The notes: generated by a model from the letters alone, not told the origin. Positions 6,127 through 15,926 are shown, numbered from the stretch's first letter. The stretch is 39,429 bases of DNA from Klebsiella pneumoniae (GCA_945869725.1 CAMBPO010000025.1:1-39429); one strand, 5' to 3'. Numbers and translations: made by a program.

Positions 6127-9100
6127 ATGGCCTTAACCACCACCTCGATCAGACGACCCGTCGCCACCACCATGGTGTTCCTGATTATTATCACCTTGGG
6201 CACCTTGTCCTTCCGGTTTTTACCCGTGGATCTGCTGCCGGCCATTGAGATGCCCGAGTTGTCGGTGCAGGTCAGTTATCCCAACGTCGGCCCCGAAGAA
6301 ATCGAGATGCTGATTACGGAGCCGCTGGAAAATGCGCTGTCGATTGTGCCTGATGTTGAACGTATGACGTCGTTCTCACGCGAAGGCAGTGCGTCGGTAT
6401 CGCTGCGCTTTGCGCAGGGTGTGGATATCGATCTGATCAGCAATGATGTGCGCGAGGCGCTGGATCGTGTACGACGCTCCTTGCCCGATGAAGCCGATTC
6501 CCCGCGGATCAACCGTTTTAATCCGGACGACCAGCCGATTGTGGTGATCGGAGCGCAGTCCACCCTCGACATGATGGAACTGACACGCATCCTTGAGCGC
6601 GATCTGGCGCGTCGTTTTGAGCAGATCCCCGGGGTTGGCGCGATTGATATCTGGGGCGGCATCAACCGCGAAATCCGCGTGGAAGTCAGCCGCGACCGAC
6701 TGCTGGCCAGCGGGCTGACCATGAACGACATCAGCAGCGCGATTAGCCGCGAAAATTCCACTTTGCCAGGCGGTAATGTGCAGCGCGGCCTCAGTGATCT
6801 GTATGTGCGCTCCCGCGGTGAGTACGACAACGTTCAGGAAGTGCGCGACACGGTGATCCGCAATGTGAACGGGGTGCCCGTTCGTGTGGGAGATCTGGCC
6901 GAGGTGTCGCTGGACAGGCGAGATATCGGACGCTTTGTGGAAATCAACGAAACGCCGATGCTCCGACTGGGTATCCGCAAACAATCCGGTGCCAACACGG
7001 TGGAAGTTGCCCAAGAGATTCGCGCGGAAGCCGAGCGCATCTCCCGCGAGCGGCCGGATATCAACATGATTGTGATTCAGGATCAAAGCCAGTTTATCCA
7101 ACAGTCTATTGACAGCGTGCGCAACTCCGCGCTGTGGGGTGGCATGCTGACGGTGATTGTTTTACTGGCGTTTTTCCGTAACGGCTCGATCACGCTGGTG
7201 ATCTCTGTTGCGATTCCCATCGCGATTATTTCGACCTTTGGCCTGTTGTATTTTGGTGGCTTGACGCTGAACCAGATGAGTTTTGGCGGGCTGGCACTGG
7301 GTGTGGGCATGATTGTCGACAACGCCATTGTGGTGATCGAAAACATTGTGCGCTTGCGAAAAGGTGGCGCATCAAAAATGCATGCCGCTGCCGAGGGCAC
7401 ACGCCAGGTCACCGGGGCGGTGATTGCATCCACGCTGACCACGCTAGTGATTTTCCTGCCGGTGCTGTTTATGCAGACCACTACCGGCGCCATGTATCAG
7501 GAATTGGCGCTGGTGGTTGCCTTTTCGCTGATTTGTTCATTGTTTGTGGCGCTGACCCTGGTGCCCATGCTGGCCAGCCGCTTTTTGACCGTGGTGCCTG
7601 ATGGTGAACGTGCCGGCCCTTTGCCAGGCAACGAACGCGTACTAGAGGCCATGGAAAAACGTTATGAAGGCATTCTGGTGTGGGCGCTTGGCCATCGTGT
7701 GGTAGTGGTGGCCAGTACCATAGCCTTGTTGGGTGCGGCGTTGTTTGGTACGCGTTATCTGTCGTATGAACTCAGTCCGCAGGCGCAGGCCGACAGCATC
7801 CGTATTCGCATGAGCATGGATCAGGGCACCAATATTGCCATCCTGCACTCTTACCTGATGGAAATGGACACGGTGGTGCAGGCTATTCTCCCTCCTCAGG
7901 ATGTGCTGCATTACTTGCGTGATGTCTCCAATGGCAGTGCTGAAATCGAGATTCAACTGGTACCACAAGGTGAGCGAAGTATGAACGCCGATGCGCTGGC
8001 AGATTTTTTGAGAGCGCGGGTTCAGCAGGCGATTCCCGGCGTGCGTGTGCAGGTACGGGCACAGTCGGGCATGGGATTTATGGCCCGCATGATGGGTTCC
8101 AGCGGTGGTGACGATGCCGTGCAGATTGAGCTTCGCGGCTACGATCTGGATCAGGCCGTGGAAGTTGCGCAGGCTGTGCAGCAGCGTGTTGAGTTAATTC
8201 CCGGCATCGCCGACGTCAACTTGAGTCGTCTTGAGGGACGACCTGAACAGAATATCCGTTTTGACCGCGAGCGAATGGCTAGTCTGGGTATCAGCGTTGC
8301 GGATGTCAGCCGCGCCGTGCAGGCCAGTATTGGCGGATCACGGGCCGGTGTTTTCCGCGACCGCGGAGAGGAAATTGATATTGTGGTGCGCCTGCGTCAG
8401 GAAGATCGACTGAACGTGCAGGACATCGACAATATTTCTATCCGTGCCTCAAACGGACAGGTGGTGCCGTTGTCGTCTTTGGTGACCAGCAGTTATGACC
8501 GCGGTCCGACGGATATTCGCCGCATCGACGGGCAACGCGTCACCTTTATTAATGCCAATCTGCAAAGTGGTGTGGCGCTGGGGGATGCCGTGGACAGAAT
8601 CCGTGCCGATCTGGCATTGATGCCACTGCCGGATGGTTTTTCTCTGGTGTATGGCGGCCAATACGAGGAGCAACAGAGAGCTCAGCGCGATTTTGTGATG
8701 GCCATTGTGATGGCGCTGGTGTTGATTTATATGGTGATGGCGGCGCAGTTTGAGCGTTATCTTGACCCGCTGATTGTGATGTTGTCCGTGCCGCTGGCAA
8801 TTGTGGGCGTGGTGCCCATGTTGCTGGCCACCGGCACCACACTGAACATGCAGAGTTTTATGGGGCTTATCATGCTCATTGGTATTGTGGTCAACAATGC
8901 CATTCTGCTGGTGGACTACATCAACATGATGCGCCGCGACGAGGGGTTGGATCTGGTGCCAGCGGTGATCAACGCTGGAAAATTGCGGCTGCGGCCCATT
9001 CTGATGACCACACTGACCACTGTGCTGGGATTGATGCCGTTGGCGCTGGGTATCGGGGTCGGAGCAGAGATGCAGGCATCGCTGGGGCGGGTGGTGATTG

Positions 9101-9243
9101 GTGGTTTGCTGGCGTCGACGCTGATCACGCTGGTGCTGATTCCGGTGGTTTACGTGGCGGCCTATACGCTGCGTGGCAAGATCAGCGAGCGCATTTCCGC
9201 TCGTCGCTCAGCTAATTTTGCACATCGTCATCCACAATCGTAG
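6127..9243 (+). CDS. RND multidrug efflux pump, HAE1 (AcrB-like) family
   Basis: Proton-driven inner-membrane pump expected to work as a trimer with the upstream adaptor. The 1038-residue length is that of AcrB-type proteins. The first transmembrane segment follows the ATTSIRRP-like N-terminus (TTTSIRRPVATTMVFLII). Two large periplasmic loops are framed by TM1/TM2 and TM7/TM8. The proton-relay helix TM4 contains IVDNAIVVIEN (D about 398), and the matching helix of the second half has GIVVNNAILLVDYIN. Only one of the two adjacent Asp of AcrB TM4 is present, as in several HAE1 subfamilies. The substrate is not predictable. The last 32 bp overlap the end of the convergent carbonic anhydrase gene. 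Confidence 0.96.
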   Translation: MALTTTSIRRPVATTMVFLIIITLGTLSFRFLPVDLLPAIEMPELSVQVSYPNVGPEEIEMLITEPLENALSIVPDVERMTSFSREGSASVSLRFAQGVDIDLISNDVREALDRVRRSLPDEADSPRINRFNPDDQPIVVIGAQSTLDMMELTRILERDLARRFEQIPGVGAIDIWGGINREIRVEVSRDRLLASGLTMNDISSAISRENSTLPGGNVQRGLSDLYVRSRGEYDNVQEVRDTVIRNVNGVPVRVGDLAEVSLDRRDIGRFVEINETPMLRLGIRKQSGANTVEVAQEIRAEAERISRERPDINMIVIQDQSQFIQQSIDSVRNSALWGGMLTVIVLLAFFRNGSITLVISVAIPIAIISTFGLLYFGGLTLNQMSFGGLALGVGMIVDNAIVVIENIVRLRKGGASKMHAAAEGTRQVTGAVIASTLTTLVIFLPVLFMQTTTGAMYQELALVVAFSLICSLFVALTLVPMLASRFLTVVPDGERAGPLPGNERVLEAMEKRYEGILVWALGHRVVVVASTIALLGAALFGTRYLSYELSPQAQADSIRIRMSMDQGTNIAILHSYLMEMDTVVQAILPPQDVLHYLRDVSNGSAEIEIQLVPQGERSMNADALADFLRARVQQAIPGVRVQVRAQSGMGFMARMMGSSGGDDAVQIELRGYDLDQAVEVAQAVQQRVELIPGIADVNLSRLEGRPEQNIRFDRERMASLGISVADVSRAVQASIGGSRAGVFRDRGEEIDIVVRLRQEDRLNVQDIDNISIRASNGQVVPLSSLVTSSYDRGPTDIRRIDGQRVTFINANLQSGVALGDAVDRIRADLALMPLPDGFSLVYGGQYEEQQRAQRDFVMAIVMALVLIYMVMAAQFERYLDPLIVMLSVPLAIVGVVPMLLATGTTLNMQSFMGLIMLIGIVVNNAILLVDYINMMRRDEGLDLVPAVINAGKLRLRPILMTTLTTVLGLMPLALGIGVGAEMQASLGRVVIGGLLASTLITLVLIPVVYVAAYTLRGKISERISARRSANFAHRHPQS

Positions 9244-9847
9244 AAATGGTGTCCTGGTCATGAATCTGTTTCAGGGCGCCGGTGTAGATGTTGTAATGCC
9301 AGCCTTTTAATTTCAAGGTGCCATCCTCAACGCGGCTGGCAATCCACGGATAACTCATCAGGTTGCGCAGTGAGAAGCCGACTGCGGCCTGTTCACAGCG
9401 GTTAAAGGTTTTTATGTCATCCAGGTTGTTGGTATCTGCCAGTTGTGCAATCGGCGCAACAATCGACATCCAGCGCGCAATAAAGGAATCTGGCGCCAAG
9501 GTGTTTTGATCCGTCACCAGAGCGCGGATACCGCCACAGCGGGAATGGCCCAGAACCAGAATTTCAGGTACTTCCAGCACGGTAATGGCAAATTCGAGCG
9601 CCGCACTGGTGCCGTGGTAAGAACCTCCGGTTTCGTAGGGTGGCACCAGATTGGCAACGTTGCGGATCACAAACAGTTCGCCGGGTTCGGTATCAAAAAT
9701 CAGTGAGGGTTCCAGGCGTGCATCGCAGCAGGTGATCAGTACGTAGGAGGGTTTTTGGTTGCGTGCCAGTTCGCGGATTTTGTCGCGATTTTCAGCAAAG
9801 TAGCCCGCTTTGAAACGTTTGTATCCGTCCAGTAACTTATCGCTCAT
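9212..9847 (-). CDS. Beta-class carbonic anhydrase
   Basis: Zinc enzyme that interconverts CO2 and bicarbonate. The zinc ligands and catalytic dyad are visible in the 211-residue product: CCDAR (C40, D42, R44) and GHSRCGG (H101, C104), with spacing close to the E. coli enzyme Can (C42, D44, H98, C101). There is no signal peptide, so it should be cytoplasmic. The ATG at 9847 has only a weak ribosome site. The 3' end overlaps the end of the RND pump gene by 32 bp on the opposite strand. The neighbours give no pathway hint; the general role is bicarbonate supply for carboxylases. Confidence 0.95.
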   Translation of the reverse strand: MSDKLLDGYKRFKAGYFAENRDKIRELARNQKPSYVLITCCDARLEPSLIFDTEPGELFVIRNVANLVPPYETGGSYHGTSAALEFAITVLEVPEILVLGHSRCGGIRALVTDQNTLAPDSFIARWMSIVAPIAQLADTNNLDDIKTFNRCEQAAVGFSLRNLMSYPWIASRVEDGTLKLKGWHYNIYTGALKQIHDQDTISTIVDDDVQN

Positions 9848-10096
9848 CCTGACTGCCTGTTATGTTTTTGTTCAGCCGCTGCATTAAAGGGGTCGTTCAC
9901 GTCACTCCAGTTCAACCAAAGACTTGTCGCCTCAGCAGTGGAGCGCCGGTATTGTAGCCGAGTAGTTGCCGAGTTTCAGCAAGGATTGCCGGCTAATTCA
10001 CCGCTGCCTGCGACGATCTGTCGCACCTTGGTTACTGTAAACAGGAATCTGATCGGGTAGACTGTCACGGGATCCATTATGTGAAGGGAGTAAAAA

Positions 10097-10537
10097 ATGA
10101 GATTGAATTCCTGGTTTAAATCAATGCTGTTGACATGTGGTGTTGCTGTTGTGGCAGCTGCCTTTTCCGCGACGGCGCTGGCCCACAGCGTTCTGAGTTC
10201 GTCAATGCCTGGCGATAAGGCCACTGTTACCGCGCCAGAAAAGCTGGAATTAACGTTTAATGAGCCTGTCCGCGTATTGCGTCTGACTGTGGTTCATGGG
10301 GCCGCACATCAGATCGAATTCGGATTCACGCCGTCTACTGAGCCGACACAAACGCTCAGTTACGAGCTCCCGGTGATGATGATGGGTGCTCACACCGTTA
10401 ACTGGACGGTGATTGGTGCCGATGGCCACACAGTGAATGGTACCTTTGGTTTTACGGTGAGTGCAGAAGGCGCTCCAGCACATCAGATGATGCATTCACA
10501 AGGCAATTCTGAAGAAACACCGCATCAGCATCATTGA
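10097..10537 (+). CDS. copC: CopC-domain periplasmic copper protein
   Basis: Small periplasmic copper-binding protein. Residues 1-29 are a Sec signal ending ATALA, so the mature protein would begin with His (HSVLSSSMPGD), the copper-ligand arrangement typical of CopC. A CopC beta-sandwich follows (LELTFNEPV, GHTVNGTFGFTV). The C-terminus is rich in His and Met (HQMMHSQ...HQHH), giving further metal-binding side chains. An AAGGGAG ribosome site lies at a good distance from the ATG. The copD-like gene starts 26 bp downstream. The domain pair acts in copper uptake or tolerance; which direction applies here cannot be told. Confidence 0.9.
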   Translation: MRLNSWFKSMLLTCGVAVVAAAFSATALAHSVLSSSMPGDKATVTAPEKLELTFNEPVRVLRLTVVHGAAHQIEFGFTPSTEPTQTLSYELPVMMMGAHTVNWTVIGADGHTVNGTFGFTVSAEGAPAHQMMHSQGNSEETPHQHH

Positions 10538-10563
10538 TCTGTTCTAAATAGCGCGGTTCAAGC

Positions 10564-11499
10564 ATGAACGAGTGGGAACTGGCCGGCATACTCAGCAAGG
10601 TTATGGTGTATCTGGGCATGCTGGCGGCTATGGGCGGCAGCTTTGTATTGATGCTCTGTCGCCGGCAACCCGCACTGATGCTGCTGATCACCCGCCGGTT
10701 TATGATGCCGGCCCTGTTAATCGGGCTGGTCGCTACCTGTCTGTATTTTTTCGTGCAAGTTGGTTCTGTCAATCAACGCGGCATCGCCGGGATGTTTGAT
10801 CCCTTGATCGGCAGCATCCTCGTTGATACCAAGATCGGGTCGGCTCTGCGTTGGCGTTTGGCCGGTTTTATGCTGGCGCTGTTCTGTCTGATGCCCCTTA
10901 ACTTCCCCGGCGTTGGTCTGCATCACCGGGGTATCCAGGCCTTTTGTATCGTCATGGCATTGGCTGCAGCTGGCAGTTTTATGCTGTCGGTGTCCGTTCA
11001 GGGCCACAGCAGTGCGCTCAGCATACAGGCGCAGGTACTGGTGGCCTTTCACGTATTAGCCATCGGATGCTGGGCAGGTGCTCTGTATCCGCTCTATCTG
11101 GCGATCGCTGCGGATAGTGAACAAACATCAAACACACAACAACTTGCGGAAATGCTGCGACAATTCGGTCGTTACGCCTGGGTGATGCTGACGGTGATGT
11201 TGATGTCGGGCGTCAGCCTGTTCTGGCTGTTGACCGGTGGTTTTGGCACCTTGTTCAGCACCCTTTACGGACAACTGTTTTCGGCAAAGGTGCTGCTGGT
11301 AACGGCCATGATGGGGCTGGGTGCCGTGCATAAATTCCGCTGGGTACCGCGGCTGCGCGGTGCAGCTGAGCAAATGGCCGGCAACTCAACGATGCATCAT
11401 CAGCTGGCGCGCAGCATCCGTTTTGAAACCGGACTGGCTGTGGTGGTGCTGCTGATCACCGCCATCATGACCAGTATCACCGGTCCTCAGGCTGGTTGA
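10564..11499 (+). CDS. copD: CopD-family copper transport membrane protein
   Basis: Polytopic inner-membrane protein of 311 residues with about eight hydrophobic segments, the usual partner of CopC in moving copper across the inner membrane. Features that fit CopD are the N-terminal helix with a Met-rich face (SKVMVYLGMLAAMGGSFVLM), the central FHVLAIGCWAGALYPL helix whose His and Cys/Trp are typical of the domain, and a KFRWVPRLR cytoplasmic loop before the last helix. It follows copC closely in the same direction and ends by overlapping the convergent MFS gene by 23 bp. No CopA or CopB gene is nearby. Confidence 0.88.
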   Translation: MNEWELAGILSKVMVYLGMLAAMGGSFVLMLCRRQPALMLLITRRFMMPALLIGLVATCLYFFVQVGSVNQRGIAGMFDPLIGSILVDTKIGSALRWRLAGFMLALFCLMPLNFPGVGLHHRGIQAFCIVMALAAAGSFMLSVSVQGHSSALSIQAQVLVAFHVLAIGCWAGALYPLYLAIAADSEQTSNTQQLAEMLRQFGRYAWVMLTVMLMSGVSLFWLLTGGFGTLFSTLYGQLFSAKVLLVTAMMGLGAVHKFRWVPRLRGAAEQMAGNSTMHHQLARSIRFETGLAVVVLLITAIMTSITGPQAG

Positions 11500-12670
11500 T
11501 CAGCATAAAACTGGCCAGTGAAATCACCGAGGCCACCAGCATCAACAGCAGCATCGGATAGACCGTGCCGTTGAACAGCAGTGCTACCAATTGAGCAGCC
11601 AGTGCTGACAAACCCATCTGCAGAAATCCGGTCAGACCTGAAGCGCTTCCGGCCATATTTGGAAATTCATTGATAGCACCCGCCTGAGCATTCGGCAATG
11701 AAATGCCATTGCCGATGGTGGTCAGTGCCACTGGCATAAACAACGCCAGTGGATGAATAAATCCGGCAGCATGCAGCAGTAATGCGATCACGATGCCCGC
11801 AATACTGAGCTTTGATCCCATGGCAATCATGCGCAGAATGCCCATGCGTTTTGACAGGCTGCGCGCCACATAATTACCCACCATAAATGCCGCCGGTACC
11901 ATCACAAAATAGTATCCGTATTCATTGGGCGGGCGTTTCAACACTGACACCATGATTTCCGGCGCTGCTGAAATAAAGGTAAAAAAGACCACCGAGATAA
12001 ACGCCACATTAAAGGCGTAGGCCGAGAACACCCGTGACCCGAACAAACTGGCGAATCCCCGCAGCATACTGGCGACGCCGGTAAAGGCTACTGGCCCGGA
12101 CAGTGTTTCTGGCAAAAATTTAACCATGGCAACCAGCATCACCAAAGCGACAACAGCCACCAGATAAAAAATTGAGTGCCAGTCATATCGCACCAACAGT
12201 TCACCACCCACCAGTGGCGAGATCATGGGCATCACCACCATGACCATCACCAGTGTGGCAATAATGCCGGCGGCGTCGGCCGCATCGTAAACGTCACGCA
12301 CAATCGCGCGTGCCAGCACCAGCCCCACTGCGCCTCCGGCTGCCTGCACAATGCGCCCGGCGATCAGCCATTCAATGGAACCGGCCAGCATACACAGACC
12401 CGAACCCAGCACGGTGATGGAAATGCCGGTTAACATCACTGGACGTCTGCCAAAGCGGTCGGACAAAGGACCATAGATCAACGTTGCCAGTGCGATGGAG
12501 AGCATCGACAAACTCAAGGTCAGCTGCGCAGTGCCCGTACTGATACCAAAATTCTCCCGTACGATAGGGATGGCCGGCAACATGATCTGCATGGCAACGG
12601 GGCCCAGTGCAGAGGCCGCCGCCAGCAATAAAATCATGCTGCGGCTAAGCGAACGGGGAGTAGTGTGCAT
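11477..12670 (-). CDS. Bcr/CflA-family MFS drug exporter
   Basis: Twelve-helix major facilitator of 397 residues. The loop between TM2 and TM3 reads YGPLSDRFGRRPVMLTGI, the MFS motif A in the form found in Bcr/CflA (DHA1) exporters, and TM4 has GRIVQAAGGAVGLVLARAIV, also typical of that group. Proton-coupled export of drugs or sulphur amino acids is the known role of the family; the substrate here is unknown. The ATG at 12670 has no close ribosome site (an AGGA lies about 17 nt upstream), so the start could be a few codons later. It lies 48 bp downstream of the TPR-protein gene in the same direction and may be co-transcribed with it. Confidence 0.93.
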   Translation of the reverse strand: MHTTPRSLSRSMILLLAAASALGPVAMQIMLPAIPIVRENFGISTGTAQLTLSLSMLSIALATLIYGPLSDRFGRRPVMLTGISITVLGSGLCMLAGSIEWLIAGRIVQAAGGAVGLVLARAIVRDVYDAADAAGIIATLVMVMVVMPMISPLVGGELLVRYDWHSIFYLVAVVALVMLVAMVKFLPETLSGPVAFTGVASMLRGFASLFGSRVFSAYAFNVAFISVVFFTFISAAPEIMVSVLKRPPNEYGYYFVMVPAAFMVGNYVARSLSKRMGILRMIAMGSKLSIAGIVIALLLHAAGFIHPLALFMPVALTTIGNGISLPNAQAGAINEFPNMAGSASGLTGFLQMGLSALAAQLVALLFNGTVYPMLLLMLVASVISLASFMLINQPEDR

Positions 12671-12718
12671 AGTATTTGTACTGAGAGCTTCCTGACTGTT
12701 ATCCGGACATCAACGCTG

Positions 12719-14857
12719 TCACTGCGTTGTCTGATCTGCGGTGGGGTTGTTGACCTGATTGCTGAAGATGACGCTGTTGCCCAGCAGTGCCAGCCGTTGA
12801 GTGCGGCTGATATCGTAGGACAGACTGAAAGTGCCTTCATGAAACTGTTGCACCAGGCGCTGTGCATCGGTGAACCCGGCGCTTTCAACAGAGGTTGCCT
12901 CCTCGCTGGACTCAGCGGCTGCCAGCTGAATACAGGACAAGGCATCGCCGCTGCTGTCGCGCAGGCATAGGGTTTGAGAGTCATCCGCCAGCAATTCCAG
13001 CGGCAGGCCCTGCGCATGGGTGATCAGGCGCGGAGAGTCGTCCAGATAAGCGCGCAAGTCCTCTACAAACGCATCTGCGCGGCCATTGGCCATGAAGTTG
13101 ACTGGAATGGCAGTGCCTGTCCTGCGCGGCAGGCCCGGGTCGTGGCGCAAGGCGTAGGCAAAATGTTCCAGCGCGGCGCTGTGCTGATTATCCCGCCACA
13201 ACGCGTTGGCCAGGCGCAGAGAAACCCGCGCCCGCAGCAGTACTTCCTGTGCCGGGAGCAGGCGCAAAGCCTGCTCTGCAGCGTCCTGCACCAGCGCTTG
13301 ATTGCCGCGCACAGCGAGAATCTCAGTCTGGTAAGCAAAAAAGTAACCTTCGTTAAGCGCAAACACGCCCTGCGCGGCTGCGGTGCTGAGCAGATTCTGC
13401 ATCACGCCCGCGCCCATCAGTTCAACTAACCCGGACTCAATCCATTCAGGGATATGCACATCCAGCGGCGCGTACGGGCGCATGCGGTTTTGCAGGACTT
13501 CCTGGTTGGCAAACAGTGACGCTGCCAGTCTGCCGGCCCGCCAGGACTGGAATTGTGCCGCCTGTGCCTCGATACGCAGGCGTCCGCTGGACCACCAGGA
13601 TTGCAGAGCCGCCCGCTCACGCAGGCGCTCGTAACGCTGTCGATGCGCCATACTGTTGACCAAGGCCGCCACCGAATCTTTTTGGGCTTCATCAGCGGTA
13701 TAGGAGCCAGTGCGGTCTGGCTGATTCAGTGCCGCCTGTGTCAGTCGGGCAGCATCGTCGGGGTAACCTGCCAGCAGCAGGAAAATGGCACTGACCAGAA
13801 AGTGATCACCGCGATTCATGACCCCGACCAGCGGGCTCTGGGCGTCGCGCCACACCAGCATGCGGTCCAGGGCGTCACGGGCACTGTCATAGCGCGCCTG
13901 ATTCATGTACAGGTAAAGTTTATAGACCCAGGGATTGCCAACACTCTCCGGATCAATCTGCCGCGATGCGCGGTTGAGATAGTCCTCAGCCTCCTGAAAC
14001 CGTAACAGATTTAATGACACTTCCGAGGCATTGAGCAGATGCACGGTATCCAGGTCGGCCTCAGCATCCGCCAGCGCAATGCTTTCGTCCTCGCCCATGG
14101 CATTTTCGCAGGCCTGCAGCGATTCATTCGGGCGCAGATCCGCCAGTTCCACAGCGCACAGCGTGTTCCAGGCGCGGCTGCGATCGCGGGCATTGTCGCT
14201 GCTGGCCAGCACTCGCTCGGCGCTGGCGCGGGCTTCATCGTATTGTTTAAGTTTGATCAGTGGCCAGCCGCGGAATGACTCCACATCCTGGCCATAAAAT
14301 TCACCGATCAGCTCCAGATAACGCAGCGACTCCAGTTGATTTCCGATCAACTGATGGGCATAGGACAATTGGCTGAGCGTGAGGTAATGCCACTCCAGAT
14401 TACCGGACTCGACGGCGCGGCCCAGGCTGGAATAGGGCATAAGAGATTCGGCAACATTCAGGTGAAACAGCGCCCGCGGCAGATTGCCCTCAACGCGGAA
14501 CAGCACTTCTGCGAGGGCAAACTGTGCAGCAGGCGATTCAGGTTGCTCACTCACCCATTGTTGAGCCAGTTCGCGTGCCCGCACATTCTCACCCAGCGCC
14601 AGCGCATCACACACGCCCAGCGCACTGCGATCGGTGATGCCGTTCATACCAAAACACAGGATCTGGCTGGACGGCATGTCGATGCCATCCAGATCCTGTG
14701 CCTGTACCTGAACCTGCAGTCCTGCATTCAGGCTGAGCACAAAGGCCGCGCTCACAGCTGTGTGCAGCGCGGTTCTCAGTGTGGTTCTTAATGTGGTTCT
14801 TAATGGCGCGCCTGCGGCAGTCCTAAGGGCAGCATCAAGCAGTGGTGGTTTAATCAC
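12719..14857 (-). CDS. Exported TPR-repeat protein (unrecognised)
   Basis: A 712-residue protein with a long basic N-region, a hydrophobic stretch (AVSAAFVLSLNAGL) and a probable cleavage site before QDLDG. The rest is mostly helical pairs of TPR type (for example SPAAQFALAEVLFRVEG, AWNTLCAVELADL and ARVSLRLANALWRDNQHSAA), followed by a non-repeat C-terminal domain with two Cys. It starts with GTG, only 10 bp after the MoxR stop, and has no clear ribosome site, so translation may be coupled. TPR proteins commonly accompany MoxR/DUF58 genes and are thought to act as periplasmic scaffolds. Its N-region is encoded by 12-bp tandem repeats. No precise family was recognised. Confidence 0.85.
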   Translation of the reverse strand: MIKPPLLDAALRTAAGAPLRTTLRTTLRTALHTAVSAAFVLSLNAGLQVQVQAQDLDGIDMPSSQILCFGMNGITDRSALGVCDALALGENVRARELAQQWVSEQPESPAAQFALAEVLFRVEGNLPRALFHLNVAESLMPYSSLGRAVESGNLEWHYLTLSQLSYAHQLIGNQLESLRYLELIGEFYGQDVESFRGWPLIKLKQYDEARASAERVLASSDNARDRSRAWNTLCAVELADLRPNESLQACENAMGEDESIALADAEADLDTVHLLNASEVSLNLLRFQEAEDYLNRASRQIDPESVGNPWVYKLYLYMNQARYDSARDALDRMLVWRDAQSPLVGVMNRGDHFLVSAIFLLLAGYPDDAARLTQAALNQPDRTGSYTADEAQKDSVAALVNSMAHRQRYERLRERAALQSWWSSGRLRIEAQAAQFQSWRAGRLAASLFANQEVLQNRMRPYAPLDVHIPEWIESGLVELMGAGVMQNLLSTAAAQGVFALNEGYFFAYQTEILAVRGNQALVQDAAEQALRLLPAQEVLLRARVSLRLANALWRDNQHSAALEHFAYALRHDPGLPRRTGTAIPVNFMANGRADAFVEDLRAYLDDSPRLITHAQGLPLELLADDSQTLCLRDSSGDALSCIQLAAAESSEEATSVESAGFTDAQRLVQQFHEGTFSLSYDISRTQRLALLGNSVIFSNQVNNPTADQTTQ
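14756..14803 (-). repeat. 12-bp tandem repeat at the 5' end of the TPR gene (four units)
   Basis: On the coding strand TTAAGAACCACA occurs twice in a row (14792-14803, 14780-14791), followed by CTGAGAACCGCG and CTGCACACAGCT. The units encode Leu-Arg-Thr-Thr / Leu-Arg-Thr-Thr / Leu-Arg-Thr-Ala / Leu-His-Thr-Ala within the signal-peptide N-region. Confidence 0.85.
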
Positions 14858-14867
14858 AGGGGCACCG

Positions 14868-15926
14868 TCATGCTGTGGGGTTTAATGTGCTGCGCGCCAG
14901 AGTTTCCATGGGAACACGCATACAATCCCGCAGGATTTTTGCAAAATCCGCTGAGCCGGGTGCCAGCTCTACCCGGTGAGTCAGGACGGGCGGCAACAGG
15001 GTTTCCAGATCATCGGCATTCACATAATTGCGCCCGCGCATCGCGGCCAGCACCTGCAACGCCGGCAGAATCAGCACCAGACTGCGGGTTGAGTTGCCTT
15101 GCAGGATACGTTCATCGGCGCGCAGGGTTCTGGAAATATCCACCAGTGCGGTTTTGATAGCTGACGAGATGTAGACACCGGCATCAATGGCATGACGGGC
15201 CTGCAGGATTTCGGTGCGCCCGACGTGAATTCGGGTGCTGGTTTTGTCGCGACGCGACTGCCAGGTATTGAGTACCTCCAGTTCGGCATCGCGCTCAACA
15301 TGCACCATGCGCAGCTTGAACAGAAAACGATCCAGCTGCGGTGTGGGCAGGGGGTAGGTGCCGACCAGATCCAGCGGGTTCTGCGTGGCGATGACAAAAA
15401 ACAGCGGGTCCAGCGCATAGGTCTGGTTGTCGACGGTGACTTGTTTTTCGCCCATGGCTTCCAGCATGGCGGCCTGTACTTTCGGGGAGGTACGGTTGAT
15501 CTCGTCCGCCAGCACCACATGCGCAAAAATAGGGCCGTGACGGAAGTGGAAGCTGTTGGTGCTGGCATCAAATACCGCACTGCCGGTGACATCGGAGGGT
15601 AACAGGTCGGGGGTAAACTGAATGCGCCGGAACGGGACAATGGGCACGGGTGAGCGCTTGTGGTCGGCGGCCTGATCATCGGTGATGGCTTCCCCCAGCG
15701 CCTTGGCGAGGGTGGTTTTGCCAGAACCGGGAAAATCTTCCAACAGCACGTGGCCGTCCGACATCAGCGCAATCAGCGCCAGTTCGATCACATCGTCACG
15801 CCCCAGTACCTGCGCTTTGACGGCGTTGGTCAGCCGTGCCATGACTTCGCGTGCGCGGTCGAGTGTGTGGTCGAGTGTGTGGTCCAGATCGGCGCTGTGT
15901 ACAGTTTCAACTTCCAAGACTTGCAT
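14868..15926 (-). CDS. MoxR-family AAA+ ATPase
   Basis: Cytoplasmic AAA+ ATPase of 352 residues, a chaperone-like partner of DUF58/VWA proteins. Walker A is DFPGSGKTT (about 64-72), Walker B is VVLADEINRTSP (D141/E142), the sensor region reads FFVIATQNPLDLVGTYPLP, and the lid domain is C-terminal. A GGAG ribosome site precedes the ATG at 15926. It lies between the transglutaminase gene upstream (74 bp) and the TPR gene downstream (10 bp). MoxR ATPases are known to help mature metal-dependent enzymes or envelope complexes; the client here is not evident. Codons near the start hold a 12-bp duplication giving LDHTLDHTLD. Confidence 0.94.
   Translation of the reverse strand: MQVLEVETVHSADLDHTLDHTLDRAREVMARLTNAVKAQVLGRDDVIELALIALMSDGHVLLEDFPGSGKTTLAKALGEAITDDQAADHKRSPVPIVPFRRIQFTPDLLPSDVTGSAVFDASTNSFHFRHGPIFAHVVLADEINRTSPKVQAAMLEAMGEKQVTVDNQTYALDPLFFVIATQNPLDLVGTYPLPTPQLDRFLFKLRMVHVERDAELEVLNTWQSRRDKTSTRIHVGRTEILQARHAIDAGVYISSAIKTALVDISRTLRADERILQGNSTRSLVLILPALQVLAAMRGRNYVNADDLETLLPPVLTHRVELAPGSADFAKILRDCMRVPMETLARSTLNPTA
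15857..15892 (-). repeat. 12-bp tandem repeat at the 5' end of moxR
   Basis: GGTCGAGTGTGT occurs twice in direct succession (plus-strand reading, 15857-15868 and 15869-15880), and a third, diverged unit begins GGTCCAGATC at 15881. In the protein this gives the repeated Asp-His-Thr-Leu around residues 16-23. The repeat keeps the reading frame. Confidence 0.8.

Noticed and set aside
6376..7101. Minus-strand frame of 241 codons inside the RND pump gene
   Set aside because: It is His/Gln/Ala-rich as expected for antisense of a GC-rich gene and has no ribosome site or domain.
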